Source: Allolobophora icterica
Lineage: Eukaryota > Annelida > Clitellata > Crassiclitellata > Lumbricidae
Reading direction: 5' to 3'
NCBI GenBank assembly: GCA_963556255.1
Contig: OY744606.1
Coordinates: 904,717 to 968,716, forward strand
DNA length: 64,000 nt
The position numbers were made by a program, and so were the translations under genes. Under the pieces are notes generated by a model. It searched no databases. It saw only the letters and a list, made by a program, of their open reading frames with translations, and was not told where the DNA came from. Positions 23,301 through 36,219 of the stretch are shown here, piece after piece (positions within the stretch are counted from its first letter, which is position 1; each line of letters starts with the position of its first letter).

Positions 23301-26300
23301 TGGTGACTAAACGTATCGCATTCCGATAAGAGGTCAGATGAAATCTCGGAATGTTCAAGTCTTCGTTTAAGGAATGTCACTTATGCATAAACGCGCGTCA
23401 AACGAAACATAAAATCTATAGATCAGCCAATCTGCATTTCTAGTGAGTCATCCCAATCTAGTTATTTCCAGCCCGTGAGAACCTTACTATTTTCCTGGTG
23501 CATTTCAACATTGTATGTACGCTATCATTTACAATTTTACATACGAGACTACCATATAAAGCTTATAGTGTCGCAATTGCCACCACAACCACAATAGAAC
23601 ATAGAACAACATGTGTTGCGAAATGGAAATTGTCATCAATGTATATACAATACAGATTACATTAAACTAACGTCTCACATGCTCCTCACATTCCAAATGA
23701 TAATCGAAGTTAAAAATTTTGCCCAGTGGTTATGGTAATTTTATGAAAATATGAAGAACTGTACAGGCAACAACCCAGTAGAGCCTACATTTTGTAATTG
23801 TAACTGATTTGGTGTAAACTTTGGATAATTAGGATTGAGCCCCCCTAGTAATATAGATTCTGGTCAGCCAGAGGTCTGTATTCCCCACCAACCGCTGAAA
23901 CAAGTGTACGTTAATTAGTGGTGATGAGGGAAGTACAGTCACCTAGCGCCACTAAAGGATGCGTCGCTTACCCTCCTGATGTAATTTGGGCTGATAGGTG
24001 TACCTGGAAGGGTGTTGGCTAAACCCGTTTCCTCGTTTTCCTCTAATCCTATAGAACCGTGTAGCTTGACGTCTACAGGAAATAGTAATGGATTCTCTTC
24101 CGAACTACTTGTCCTCCCAAATCCTAATGAAGGATGCAGCGGAACCGGTTTATCAGATGTTGCGTCTGTTCCACGATTTCCGTTTCTGTCCTGTCAACTC
24201 CTTCATTGGAAATTCCTTCTTCTTGCCGGAAGATAACCCGTTTCCCGTCTGGAAGCGCTCCTATATCGTCCATTCCGCCTGAGTGGCAGTTAAATTAATG
24301 GTCTTTCATCGACCAAACCATCGCGTGCCACACTATATACACCCTTGTGAATTCGATTGCAATCAGTTCGGTATACAGATCAATCTAGATGGGGGCGACT
24401 TGAAAAGATTGTTGCCAAGTGTTGGCATACGCATGCGTATCAGATTTCGGAAGTAGGGTGCAAAATGAATGAGACTTACTCCCAAGACTTTCTTTTTTCA
24501 GAATGTGAAGAGTGTAAATAAGATCTTCGCATCCGGTTATCTAATTAACGGTGAAAGTCACGAATATGCTTATATTTCATACTTCTGACCGAAACATGCA
24601 CTCCCAAGTTCTTCCTCGTCGGGTATAGAATTCGGTTTCTTTGGTACGCCTATTCCTGTTCTGTCGAATTTGGTCCATTTGTCTGTCTATCTTTCTCTCT
24701 CTGTCTCTCTGTCTGTCCCTTCTCTCTGTCTGTCTCTGTCCCTCACACATACACACACACACGCAATTTCTCTGTGTCGCTTTATGTGTGCCTCTGTCCT
24801 CTCCCTTACTACTTCTACCCTCTCCTCACCGTGCACGAAAGTTCTTTAACCTCCTGCTACCTCGTACTCTGGCAAACAAACCTTCGGATTCGCCGAATTC
24901 TTAAAAACAATTCCCACCACGGCGTTGAAAACTATTCATAATCATGGCCCGGCAGCCTTGGAATCCTAGACCCGTAATTATCTCGGACTAATTATACTAT
25001 GTTAATTACGACTTTCGTGGGACGACAGCGTGCATATTCGTCGGAGGAATGTGTGCTTCGTATTATGTCTATGTCGACTGTGGTCTGATTTAAATGCAGT
25101 AAGGCCAAAGTGTAAGGTACGCTGAACATTTGTTATATTATGGTCGATTAATATGTACGTATGTGGCCTCCAAGCAATCGCCCTGGACGCCCAGCTATTG
25201 CAAGCTCGTCATGAGATTCAGCGTGTTATGTCGAATCATCCTCCTTCTGTATACCATCTCCGTTGTCCCTCGATTTCCACTTTTTGCCGTCTTCCACATC
25301 TTATTCCATAACTAAATTTTCTGCTGTTTTCAATCCTTTTCGTTTCTCCCATGGCAGTTGCGAAGGTCATTTCTGAACATTGGGGGATCATTTCTCCATC
25401 TCTGATTTAATAGGGAAGGACACTGGCAGTGGACATTGTAAAGCATTCTAGAAGTGGCTTGCTACTGACGGTGCTATAGAAATTGTTGTAATTACAATAA
25501 CAATACGGCCTTTTGTGATGCAACTTGGACTGGACTCCCACTTAGCATAAACAGCATCTAACCCTAAATTCCATGGGTGGTCATCAGCTTGGATCCCTAT
25601 TCCCCATTGAGTGGTCATCATCTCGATCCTCGTTAGGATAGCCGCTGTTGTAGTCGCCTCTAGGGCGGCTGTCATCTTGGTTCCCAGTGGACACAGGTTA
25701 CCGCCATCTTAGTCATCTGTTGGGTGGCTAGCATCTTAGCTGCCAAGAGATTTCCTTAAGATTACTAACAAAATATTTTCAGGTCTCACACACAAATCCT
25801 GTTGTTGATATCAAACTGCTTTAAGGCCGCCCACTCAGGTGTGATTAATCTGGATTGTAAACAGACCATAAATACCTTAGTGTATATTTAGCTATCAATC
25901 TGGCAAATAAATACTAGTTTAAAGCAAGAGAGGAGTCGCGCAGGGTCCTGTGAAATTGGCAGGGCGGAGTATTTCTCGAGGATGTAATTAAGAAACCCTC
26001 GTAAGCAGTGTCATGAGACCGGGACAAGTAAACCCGTTCCGGTGGGAATCGATGGCTCTGAGGATAATAATATGAAATACTTGTATAATGAATGGCACAT
26101 ACAAGAACACCTGCTGTGTAGAGATATTGGCAGTCCAGGGGTCTTTTGATGGTGCAGCATGTTCGTTGATGACTTACCCTTGAAGTTAATTAAACAGGTT
26201 GAAATGTAAACTTTAATTAACGGATGTGATTAAGTCTGGTTTTGGCACATTTTCTAACGAGTCATTGTGGTGTTATATTAAACGATAAGCTGACAAGGAA

Positions 26301-28284
26301 AGTAGGCTGTTGCCTGGTGGTTAGCTCTAAATAGATTTACGACTTGAACATGTGTTGTCAGTCGATTGTCCCATATGTCCGTGTGTATCCAAGATTGCCT
26401 TGTCAATGTAGGCCCTACTAGTCACCCACACATACAGAACAAGCTGAAGACTTGATATGTCAGCACTCGCACGTTAGGACAATGTTGGACAACGGGGGAA
26501 AGTTGGACAGGACAACGTTGCAACAACCTTGTCCCTGTGTGTGTGTGTGTGTGTGTCTGTCTGTCTGTCTGTTCATAATCGGAATACAAAGGCATTGTGA
26601 TCAGTATACGCTCTCAACTCTACAATATAGTCATCATGCAGTCTTGTACAATTAGCTGATGCTGTCACTGAAACGCCAGAGCCATTTCTAAGATGAAAGT
26701 CCAATCGGAATTTGAACCCGGTACTTCATTAGGGCGTCACGGCAATTAGCTGGCCACGTGTGCTCTCCCACCTGTGGTGCGCACACACTAAACCGACGGG
26801 TTAAACTCTGGTCTAATTTTAAAGGGGACCGTGGTAGATATTTGATTTCTCGCTACGCAATTGTTTACACAGCCCAAATTAACAAGTGTCGGTGCGCTTA
26901 AGGTGCGCCAGAATACACAAATTATACAAAATATGCATACGTGCGTGCATGTTAGCATAGCCTAGTGCTAATATCGTGAGTCAGGTGATATATGCGGAAA
27001 TATGGTATTATTTGTTAAGTGACTCAGTATGAAGAGCTTTGCAGGAAATTGAGACGATGATGTATTTTGGTACACACTCTGGGGCAGGTCACCTCAGGTG
27101 TACTGTAGCGGGCGTAGAAGTGTTTGGACATGTTTAGTGTTAATAGGCTTCTAAATATAGTCGTGGATGTTTGCCAGAAAAGCTCTAAATTGATCAGACC
27201 ACTGCACTGCAGGTCCGTTTTAATACGTAAATTAGTCATTGACAAGTCACACTAGATATTTTTGACCGGCACATTAATATTCTTGTAGGCTACACCAGAG
27301 AACACGCATCGTTCTTTACAACTGCACTTCTTTGACAGTAATGTTTAAGTGACTGTCCTATTATACTTGTAGATAGGCCTAATGTAATAAATGTCATACA
27401 TCTATAAGCTGCACGGCTAGCAGACGAGAATTTAGGTGTGATTTTATTCACTTTAAGAGTGACAATTTTTGGCCTAAATACGCATATCCTTGTCTTTTTT
27501 TTAATTTGTCACATTGATTAATTCGCGCAAGGCGGATTGATACACTGTACAGTAAATTCTGTGTGGCGGCCGGAAATGCTTGCGGCTTGACACGACTTTC
27601 GTCGGAAGGGCATTGCATGAGGGACGCTATGCTGCAGGCAGGCGCTTCAGTGCGGACACGCATCAAAGCAGAAATGGAGAATGTGTTTTGTAGCCGTGAA
27701 CGTACTTCAAGAGTAGAATCGCCTAAGTCAATTCCACCGATGACGGCATCTTTGAGCAATGTCGCCACGCTTGAGTTCTTGCATTGTTGAGGCTCATTCA
27801 GTAGGCTGTGTTGGCCTGTTCGGCTTTGTTTTCTCATGCGCAAAGGCCTCTTATGTCTTGAGTGAGGGTGAGTGTTTCGCCGGAAGCAGTTTTAAAGTGT
27901 CCGGCCTCTCGCGGAGCTCGTATGGCGCAAGAATATGAATGTGTCCGGTCAAAAATATCTCGAGTGACTTGTCAATGACTAATTCACCTATAGCGTTCGT
28001 ATAATACACTGACCTGGTCGATTTTTAAGGATTAGTTGCAAGCTGGACCCTGCTGTGTTATAACTAGCTGTAACAAAGTAGTTGTTATGACTAACACGAG
28101 TGTTACGGACTTGAACAACCAAGCGGTAATGTGAAAGACTATTTAACCAGTTTGTTAAAGTCTTATTTCTGGTATGTTATGTGAAAGTGTTAATGCCCGG
28201 TAGTGATAGAGCTACATGGCATTTTGATCTTAATTTCTGTGTTTATTTAATTGTTTATTTAATTATTTGTTTGTTTTTATTTAG
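20310..28284. other. gene-poor stretch
   Basis: I found no convincing exon here. Minor contents are short TG/TCTG tracts near 24680-24760 and 26540-26572, a SINE-tail-like gtgctatagaaattgttgtaat near 25470, and a tRNA-B-box-like gaatttgaacccgg at about 26710. A GC-richer patch at 27560-27960 could hold an upstream exon or promoter of the gene at 28303. That is a guess. Confidence 0.45.
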
Positions 28285-28302
28285 AACTTGCGCCTATTGG
28301 CG

Positions 28303-29379
28303 ATGGGTAGCTTGATGCGAGATCAGAGATGGCTAATAGTGGACAAGTCATCGCCTCCATCTCCTCTGACCCCATTCCACCAGCGACAGAACAACCGGTC
28401 TCCACTCGAATCGCCTCCCATTGCCAAGAAGCTGCCCAAGGTCAGGGACGGTAACCTATTCTTCGGTCAGATGTTCGTTGACATGCCTTCCGCTTCTTCG
28501 TCTCCAGTTTTCCAGGACAGCTCGGAGGGCAAGGAAAATCGTTCCATTCTCAAGAAGACCGGGGTCAAGAGCCGCACCCTTAGGACCGCTGGAAGGCGAG
28601 TGGACTTTGACCAGGATGTGGTTGTCTACAACTTCGATCGCGTCGAAGGAGGACATGTCTCTCTGGAGAGCCAGAGACTCAGCTCTCCCGATTCCAAGGA
28701 CCGGAAGGAGTTCGTGAACCGGACCCTCCAGGGTCGCAACCGGCCCATAACCCCCGACTCGCACTCTCCGAGGATTTCGCCGTTTGGCAGCAGAGAACCG
28801 CCAATACAGTACGCAGTACCACTTCCGACAACGACGACACCGTATGCAGAACCATTTCCGGTTACGTCACAGTATGACGGCATTCGTCTGCCGTTCGACC
28901 AGTCATCATCCTTCGGACCGAATATGACACTTGAGCGCAGGACCCAGCAAACGGGGCCAGTTCAAGAACGCTCTGACGACGACGGAGGAATGGGAGTGGC
29001 ACCGGATGTGGACTTCACGTTTTTCGAGGACGAGCAGCACAGGTTGCGGCTCAAGTTCACAATTGCCCTCGGCGATGGGGTTGCCGCAAACGATGTCCTG
29101 GTCAAGGCCAATACGAACGGGAACAAGGTCCGTCTTGTCGGCACGAGAACAATAGGCACGTCACGACAGGGTACTATCATCCGACAAGAGTTCACCGAGC
29201 GATATCAACTCCCAATGGACGTCGACCCCTACATGATCACAGCCCGAATGGACAATAACGGCAACCTCTACGTCGAAGCCCCAGTCATGACCCCGGATCG
29301 AAAGCGCGCACTGGCCATTGAAAGGCAGACGATGAGTGACGCCAGAATTGGCGCCATCTCCTCCGATTTCGTCTTATGA
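28303..29379 (+). CDS. HSP20/alpha-crystallin-like protein with tandem SILK + RVxF PP1-docking motifs (paralogue B)
   Basis: The terminal coding exon starts after a pyrimidine-rich acceptor (ttgtttttatttag, AG at 28283-28284). The first ATG in the exon is at 28303, giving 358 aa. Residues 1-75 are Pro/Ser-rich. S81-I-L-K84 and R99-V-D-F102 match the two best known docking motifs for protein phosphatase-1, in the usual order (SILK before RVxF) with 14 residues between. A Pro/Thr-rich linker follows. Residues about 240-330 resemble an alpha-crystallin domain (LRLKFTIAL strand, RYQLP, terminal NLYVEAP strand). There is no obvious signal peptide or membrane segment. The protein is a paralogue of the one at 3889-4866. 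An upstream non-coding exon is implied but not located. The likely role, inferred only, is a chaperone-fold scaffold that recruits PP1. Confidence 0.87.
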   Translation: MGSLMRDQRWLIVDKSSPPSPLTPFHQRQNNRSPLESPPIAKKLPKVRDGNLFFGQMFVDMPSASSSPVFQDSSEGKENRSILKKTGVKSRTLRTAGRRVDFDQDVVVYNFDRVEGGHVSLESQRLSSPDSKDRKEFVNRTLQGRNRPITPDSHSPRISPFGSREPPIQYAVPLPTTTTPYAEPFPVTSQYDGIRLPFDQSSSFGPNMTLERRTQQTGPVQERSDDDGGMGVAPDVDFTFFEDEQHRLRLKFTIALGDGVAANDVLVKANTNGNKVRLVGTRTIGTSRQGTIIRQEFTERYQLPMDVDPYMITARMDNNGNLYVEAPVMTPDRKRALAIERQTMSDARIGAISSDFVL

Positions 29380-32125
29380 CGATAAACGTTTGGTAATACA
29401 AATATCAAGGCATCTAACTCTCTTATTTCTGAAAAGAAATTCGGCAAACTTGAATTGTTCTCGTAATGGCGTCATTGTTGGCAGTTTGCCAAACTTGTGG
29501 CTTTGGCTGCGATGATGTCGGTGAAAACTTACGATCTAGAGCGTACAGCTTCGTTTTTCCACCGTTGCGTTGAACGCCATCTTGCGCCTGCCGGTCGAAG
29601 GACGCCGTAAACAACTACTAAAGGAAAATATTGTGGCTTAGAAACTATACAGCGTCTCGTGTTAATAGTTCCGATCCCATTAGAAAGAACGAGAAACGAC
29701 AGCTGGACAAGTTCTGAGGAACGCCATGGAGAGAAGACAAGCTTCAAGGACTTTGAACTGGACGTTGAAATGGGCATTTTCGTGTATACGCCAAATGTGT
29801 TTTGGACTGTAAACGGCTGTGCCTGCGGTGCGTAGAAACTGTCACAAAAAGTAACTGTTACAAAGATTACATTACAAAGTGCAAATGTTTAGAGTTAGTG
29901 CATATCTGCAATGTTGTGTATAAATAGATTGTGCGAAATCCTACCAGATGTAGTTGTTACTGCTTAGCTTTACGTTGCCTGAACGTGTAGTAGCCTGGCA
30001 TTCTAACATCGGCCTTTTCCATTCGCTAGGTGGCGCTTCGTTGCTAATGACGCAAATATTTTGGTTGCAAGAACCATTGACGTCAACCGTGACTTACCAT
30101 GGAAGCTGTTGGAAGGACCACCGAGGCGTTGAACGTAGTTGATTAAAAATTAATATAGTTTCGGTTAAAACTGTTTAAAGGTGTGTTAAATTTGTAAAAT
30201 TACATCATTGCATAATCCAGTGTTCAGCGACATCTTTCAGCTGATGTCAGCATTAAATGTTAGATTTAATTAAAACAGAGAAATAATGTCCTGTTAATAG
30301 TTGCCTCGAGGGAACCAATTGTGTGGCAATTATGCCCAATCCTTGGTCAACTGCTAGACAGTTTGGTCTTGGCTCCACAGTGTCTGGTTGTGAGGCACTG
30401 TGGGAGCAAGGTTTTTTCTTATCAGAGAAATAACGGTTGCGAGGCATACACTCTTTTAGCAGATGCGTTGTGAAGACTACGTGTTGTGAATGTTCGAGTA
30501 TTTGTGGAATTTGTTGATGAAGATGTTTGAGAAGATGTAGTTTTTCTGTTTTTTTGCCAGATGGGCGTAGATGCCAATCATCAAACAATGATCTCTTACA
30601 GCGCTGAATTATAACCTTAGACAAACAGCTGCGTCTGTATGTTCAAGGAGAAAGTGTAAAAACTACTCTGACTTTAACTACTTTAACAGTCGTGGTATTG
30701 TAAAGATGTAGCAGGACTATATAAATTCATTACATCGTGTTTTAATCAATTTATAATTTTTGGTTGTAAGAGGATTTAGAAAAGAGCTTGATAAATTTAT
30801 CAATAATGTTGCATTTGTGATTTTTCTGACTAAGTAATTAAAAAGTATGCTATTTAAATTTTAAATTGGTTAACTCTGTACGGCAACAAGGAAATCAGTC
30901 AGTAAAAACAAATTAAAAATCAAATCAAGGAAAGAAAGGAATTTAGAAATTAATTAAAGCATATTCAATTAATTAAAACATATCATACAATTATTGACAG
31001 CAGTGAAGTATTTTGACGGTGTAAGTTGGATTTTATAGGCCTAATTATTATCATTATTATTTTATTATTATTTACCCTAAACGATGGAATCGAGAGGGGT
31101 GTATTATTATCATCTTTATCAACATCTTCAATTAATTTTATTATCATTATTAGTAGTAGTCTGAAACCTCTAATGGCAAATATTTCTACTGCTGATTATA
31201 GCTTTGTTCTTTTGGGTTTCAAACGTAAGATGAGGCCTGTGATAGATTTCGCACTTAATATATCTAGAATTATACCCAACGAAATGGACTTTGTTTCTCA
31301 TAAAGTACTAAAATTGTCCGCCCAGAACAAATGTCCAAATTTTAATAACGGGGATTTAGGTCGAAATTTGGGGATTCCTTTTCTTCTCCTTAAGCCTTTG
31401 AAGGTTAACGATCTGTGCAACTTAATCTACCGTCCACTCACAGAGTCACATTGAGTCTTTTTTACACAAAGTTATGATACATCTTTTCCATACAACAAGC
31501 TAGGTTAGCGAGTTTACTACAATATGGCAAATGTTATAGTATTACAAGAACAAGGTATAACGTACGCAGATTGGCTGGAACATCTGATAACTGGGTCACG
31601 TAGGCAACGTTTTCCGTGATTGGCTGGCCAAAAATAGTGCCGATCCGTGATTGGCTGATAGAAGTTGTTGCCATGGGTTCTGTTTTTACGAGGGAACTAG
31701 AGATACCTTGACCTAGTTTCTTGCTTTTTGGACAGAGTTAGAGACCTGCCAATCATTCGCTCTTCACACAACCTTTGTAATAATATTGTTTACTCGTAAA
31801 AACGGTCCCGATATTTTGCTAGCGTTGGGTTAGTTGAGTGCCCGTTAAGGTGACTGATTACAACTGACTGAATTATATGATATTGCTTGAAGAATATTCT
31901 AGATTTTCTAGTCTAGTTTTGGATCTGAGATTAACTTTATGGAGAGATAATTATGTGCTGATATAATGTGTGATCGAAGTCTTTTGTTTCGAGGCTTGGA
32001 GAGTTCAGCGTTTGTGAAAATAATGTTTCAGATTTGTGCGCGTAGTTTTCAGAGTCGATATTTTATTCGTATTTCAAGATGACACATTCGATTATTATTT
32101 AATAAACGCAGTTTTATAAAAAAAA
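29380..32125 (+). other. 3' flank of the HSP20-like gene, possibly a long 3' UTR
   Basis: No other gene is seen. An AATAAA signal at 32101 followed by an A-rich run could end a transcript with a 2.7-kb 3' UTR. Only position supports this. Confidence 0.35.
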
Positions 32126-32929
32126 TCCCTTGTGTTTTTCATTTATTAATCTTCATAATTGGAGTAAGGGGAGAGGGAGAGACCTGCTACGGTGGGCTGT
32201 GTTTAGGGTAGAGACGACTGGATGGACCAGATCAATAATTCTAGATCTAATTACTTCTATAGCGCCATTGTATTTCTGGCCTTGCGCCGAAATTCACCGA
32301 GAAGTTAGGCTGTCGTCTGCTTCAATTGATAAAATCCTAGCGCCGGTGTTGTGTCCCTTTGAGCGTTAATTTCCACTCATAGGGGAGGGAGGACATTTAA
32401 TGTACCACAGAGCAGACTGTGGTGGAACGGGGACCCCATTCCCCTAATTTCAAGTTAATAAACACTCATGTCCAAGAATTCTGCAGTCCACTAAAATGAG
32501 TGTCTCTGTTCAGCCGATGTGACTCTGAACATGCCTGGGCTTCGTGACTTCTGGTCTTGAGGGCCTACATGTAAGTTATCTTCACTAGAACAGTGAAAAG
32601 TATAATAGCATATTGTTAGTTTAACGAAACGACGTGACGTGATAGCATAAACAGTTTAAAGTCTAACTTTATCCAGTGTTTTAGTTGATGGAGAGATGAA
32701 TCCCTTAGCTGTTCTTCTAACCCCTCGGCTAAGTATCTAAAAGATATTGTCTCATCAGCTTCACCCACGCCCCCAATGGTAGCGTGCGCCGAAATTGTCG
32801 AAGATGTCGGGGTGGGGGTGGTCTCGAGAAACTAAAATATTTCGAGTTGTCAGTTGTTTCGTGTGCAAAATATTAGTTTGACCTGCGACCCCCAGCTCTT
32901 GTTTGACAACTAAGAAGAGAAGAAGATCC

Positions 32930-33388
32930 GTCTCTTAAACTAGCCCTGCGGCCACCATGGATATGTGTTAGCGACTTCGTTTTCTTCGACCTCGGCACAT
33001 GAGGGTGGGTGGCCACAGAGGTGCGTTTGCAGAAAACGGGGCCCTAGGCGCAAATAATTTGGGGGCCCTTCTGAACTTGTATTAGCCCAAATGAACAAAA
33101 CAGTTATAAATTACAAGAATATGCTTTCAAGTGAATGCCAAACTGTAAAAAATAGAAAATAGATTATATTTAAAATAATTCAAAATTCAAAAGTTTATTT
33201 AACAATAAAAAAAATCATTCGTTTGGGGCTCTCCGAGATTTGGGGGACCTAGGCGCGCGCCTAGTGCGCCTATGCGTAAACGCGCCTCTCGGTGGCCAGT
33301 CCTCTCCCTCGCCGTCTCATCTTCACACCGACAGTGTGCGGTCAGTGTACTCATTATAGCTAGGAGCGCAGATGGAGCAGAAATCCAT
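32930..33388 (-). mobile_element. tRNA-derived SINE, family B, interrupted
   Basis: The family B body on the minus strand is split by a 275-bp insertion at 33016-33290. Joined across the insertion, the sequence matches the uninterrupted copies at 16300 and 39630. The tRNA-like head is missing. Confidence 0.85.
33016..33290. mobile_element. non-autonomous hAT-type element nested in a SINE
   Basis: Flanked by the 8-bp direct repeat GGTGGCCA (33008-33015 and 33291-33298). The ends are inverted: AGAGGTGCGTTTGC on the left and AGAGGCGCGTTTACGC on the minus strand from the right. An 8-bp duplication and AGAGG-type ends are characteristic of hAT transposons. No coding capacity; a MITE-like derivative. 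Confidence 0.85.
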
Positions 33389-33399
33389 GACAGTTCTGT

Positions 33400-34080
33400 A
33401 GTTCTGTAACTAATTCCTCAAAATTTCTTATAGGTGTGTATGAATTGGAAATAAAACTAACGGCATTGGTGCTGGAACAATCGTGAGAACCAATGTAATC
33501 ACAATGTTTACGCTCGTGCAGTAACCGAAAGATGGAGGTTTTTAAGCAGCGGTGTATGAACGCGAGTTTTATTCCAATGTTTACCTGTTTTAAGGGCCTT
33601 ACTGCAATACTCCTGTGTAACAAGGGGTAGAGACAAGTTGTATGGACAGTAAGGGGGAGGGGGTAGAGAGATCCTAGTACAACTTTTAAGCCAAGGACCC
33701 TGGTTTATTAGTTAGTAGAGGCCGTATTACTCAGACTCAGAAGCGATGAGGCACGTGTGACATGGCTTGGAGGGCAAGCCAGGGTGCAGGGCAACGCGTG
33801 AAGGTTTAAACCATCGCGAGGTAAACAGAGAACAAGTGACCCAGTCCATTGCCTTTTGGATACTGTCAGCGTCTAGAAGGCAATGCCCAGTACAAGGACT
33901 CGAGTTTGGGTGGGTGGGTGATGTAACACTACTGGGATCAAACTGCAGGTCGCTTCAGTATATTTATCGTATCTGTTTTGAGTTTCAAAGGATGTGGCCT
34001 CTGCTTCTGCCCTGCAGTCATTCTGTCAGTCAGTCTTGTCAGTCAGTCAGTCAGGTTCAGTCAGTAATCAATCAATGTTA
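33400..34080. other. no gene seen
   Basis: Only short frames without splice context; a tcagtcagtcag tract lies near 34020-34060. Confidence 0.5.
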
Positions 34081-34099
34081 ACTTGACGAGTCAAAGCCA

Positions 34100-34590
<491 letters not shown>

Positions 34591-34599
34591 GATGTCACT

Positions 34600-35600
34600 T
34601 TTCTTTTTCACAGCTTGTCTATCTGCATCCGGGCTCCAGCGCTACAAAGCCATCACATTTCGTGGCACGTTCGCTAATGTTGCGGAGAACGAGGCCTGAT
34701 TTTTCAGACATTCAACAACAGCTTCGGGCATAATTTTCTAGACTCCTGAGGGCTTATATATACCTCGAGAAAAAATAATAATAATAATAATTAGATAATA
34801 ATAATAGACCCCTATAGTGACCTGAACAGTTTAAACAGAAATCATGTTAGCTACCTGACTAGAAACATGACTTGCCATCTAAACCTTAATTGCTGAGGCT
34901 AAGAAAATTAAGTCGCTAGCACTTTAAATCCACGGGCTATGGTCGTCTCTCGGAGTTACCTCTCAGACGGCTCAGTTTCACTGTAACCAAACACTCCTAT
35001 GCCAATCACTTAGAGCCCCTAGTAAAAATAGGATCTCTATTGACGTGGCGCCTCTAGCGAATATTTCTGTCTCATCTCCGGCACATGTATATATAGGCCT
35101 ACGATTAGTAAAATTCTGAATGTTGTTCCTGCTTTCTCTGATTCTGTACACTGTACAGTCAAAGTAATTAACTTCGTGGATGTTTTTGGTCAAGTTTCAC
35201 TGACAGAGAAAAGGTTTTGGTCTTTAATTGAGAAGCCGCTATTGGAAGTGGTTTACTCACTCGCTCGCTCGCTCAGTCACTGCCTAAACAAACGAGGGAC
35301 TCTTTCCTCTATCACTCTGTCAGTCTGTCACACTCATTCAATAACTCAAACGCTTACTCACTCTCACATACAAACTCCCTTAGAACTAAGCTGTACACGG
35401 GTGAAGTGGCCGTACAACATCGGTGCTTAGACTGAGGAGTAACATTGGTGTAAAAAGTGGGGGTACCAATTTCTTACATACACGAAGCAAGGCGAAGACT
35501 GCGATATCTGGGAAGGCACAATAATATAATATTGGTTGGCATTGTTCAAAAGAGGGGGTATGGTACCCCCAGCCCAAGAAGTGGGGGAGGGGGTACGAAT
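34600..35600. other. no gene seen
   Basis: Holds a short SINE family B tail fragment near 34890-34920 (gaggctaagaaaattaagtcg) and no supported exon. Confidence 0.5.
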
Positions 35601-35608
35601 TACGCCTA

Positions 35609-35615
35609 TGCTTCC

Positions 35616-35713
<98 letters not shown>
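35609..35713. repeat. (GTCT)n microsatellite
   Basis: Pure tetranucleotide array of about 26 units. Confidence 0.98.
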
Positions 35714-35748
35714 GTTTAGTCCCCAGGCAATCGGATGTTTGTTCTTTG

Positions 35749-36217
35749 GGGGCCATCCATATATTACGTACGCAAAAATCCGAAAAAATTGGACCCCTCT
35801 CCCTCCCTGCACGCACACGTACTCCCCCACCCCATCTACGGTTGACGCACCCCCCCACCCCCAAGACCAGCTGCAGAATGTCAGTGCCACAGGTCCAAGC
35901 AGCGACTGTCTGCACTTTAGGCCAGATTGAAGGTGAGTAATCCATGGACTCACTGCTGAGTTGTGTGATAGTTTAATAATAGCATTCAGAGGTAAGATGG
36001 CATACAAGTGACACCTCTCCCAGTCCTACTTCCTCTGGTAGTACCAGATAGCTGGAAAGACTGAATTCTAACTTACTTGAAGGCCAATCAATTTGAAGGC
36101 CCCCGTTTCCTATGCGTATGCACATTATCAGTAGACCCCCACCCCCACTCGCAAGCATACGCAAGCACATGCATTTCGGTTACCCCCTCCATGCGTACGT
36201 AATATATGGATGGCCCC
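35749..36217. mobile_element. inverted-repeat DNA element (GGGGCCATCC ends)
   Basis: The left end GGGGCCATCCATATATTACG is an inverted copy of the right end (cgtaatatatggatggcccc), extending through GTACGC. These ends are close to those of the 63384-63611 element. No coding sequence; target duplication not readable. Confidence 0.75.
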
Positions 36218-36219
36218 TC

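Noticed and set aside
27448..27843. 131-aa minus frame, partly overlapping a plus frame
   Set aside because: No homologue recognised; GC-richer patch could be a promoter or UTR rather than coding.
31026..31454. 142-aa plus frame starting with poly-Ile
   Set aside because: The start is a triplet repeat and the rest has no family signal; lies in the presumed 3' flank of the HSP20-like gene.
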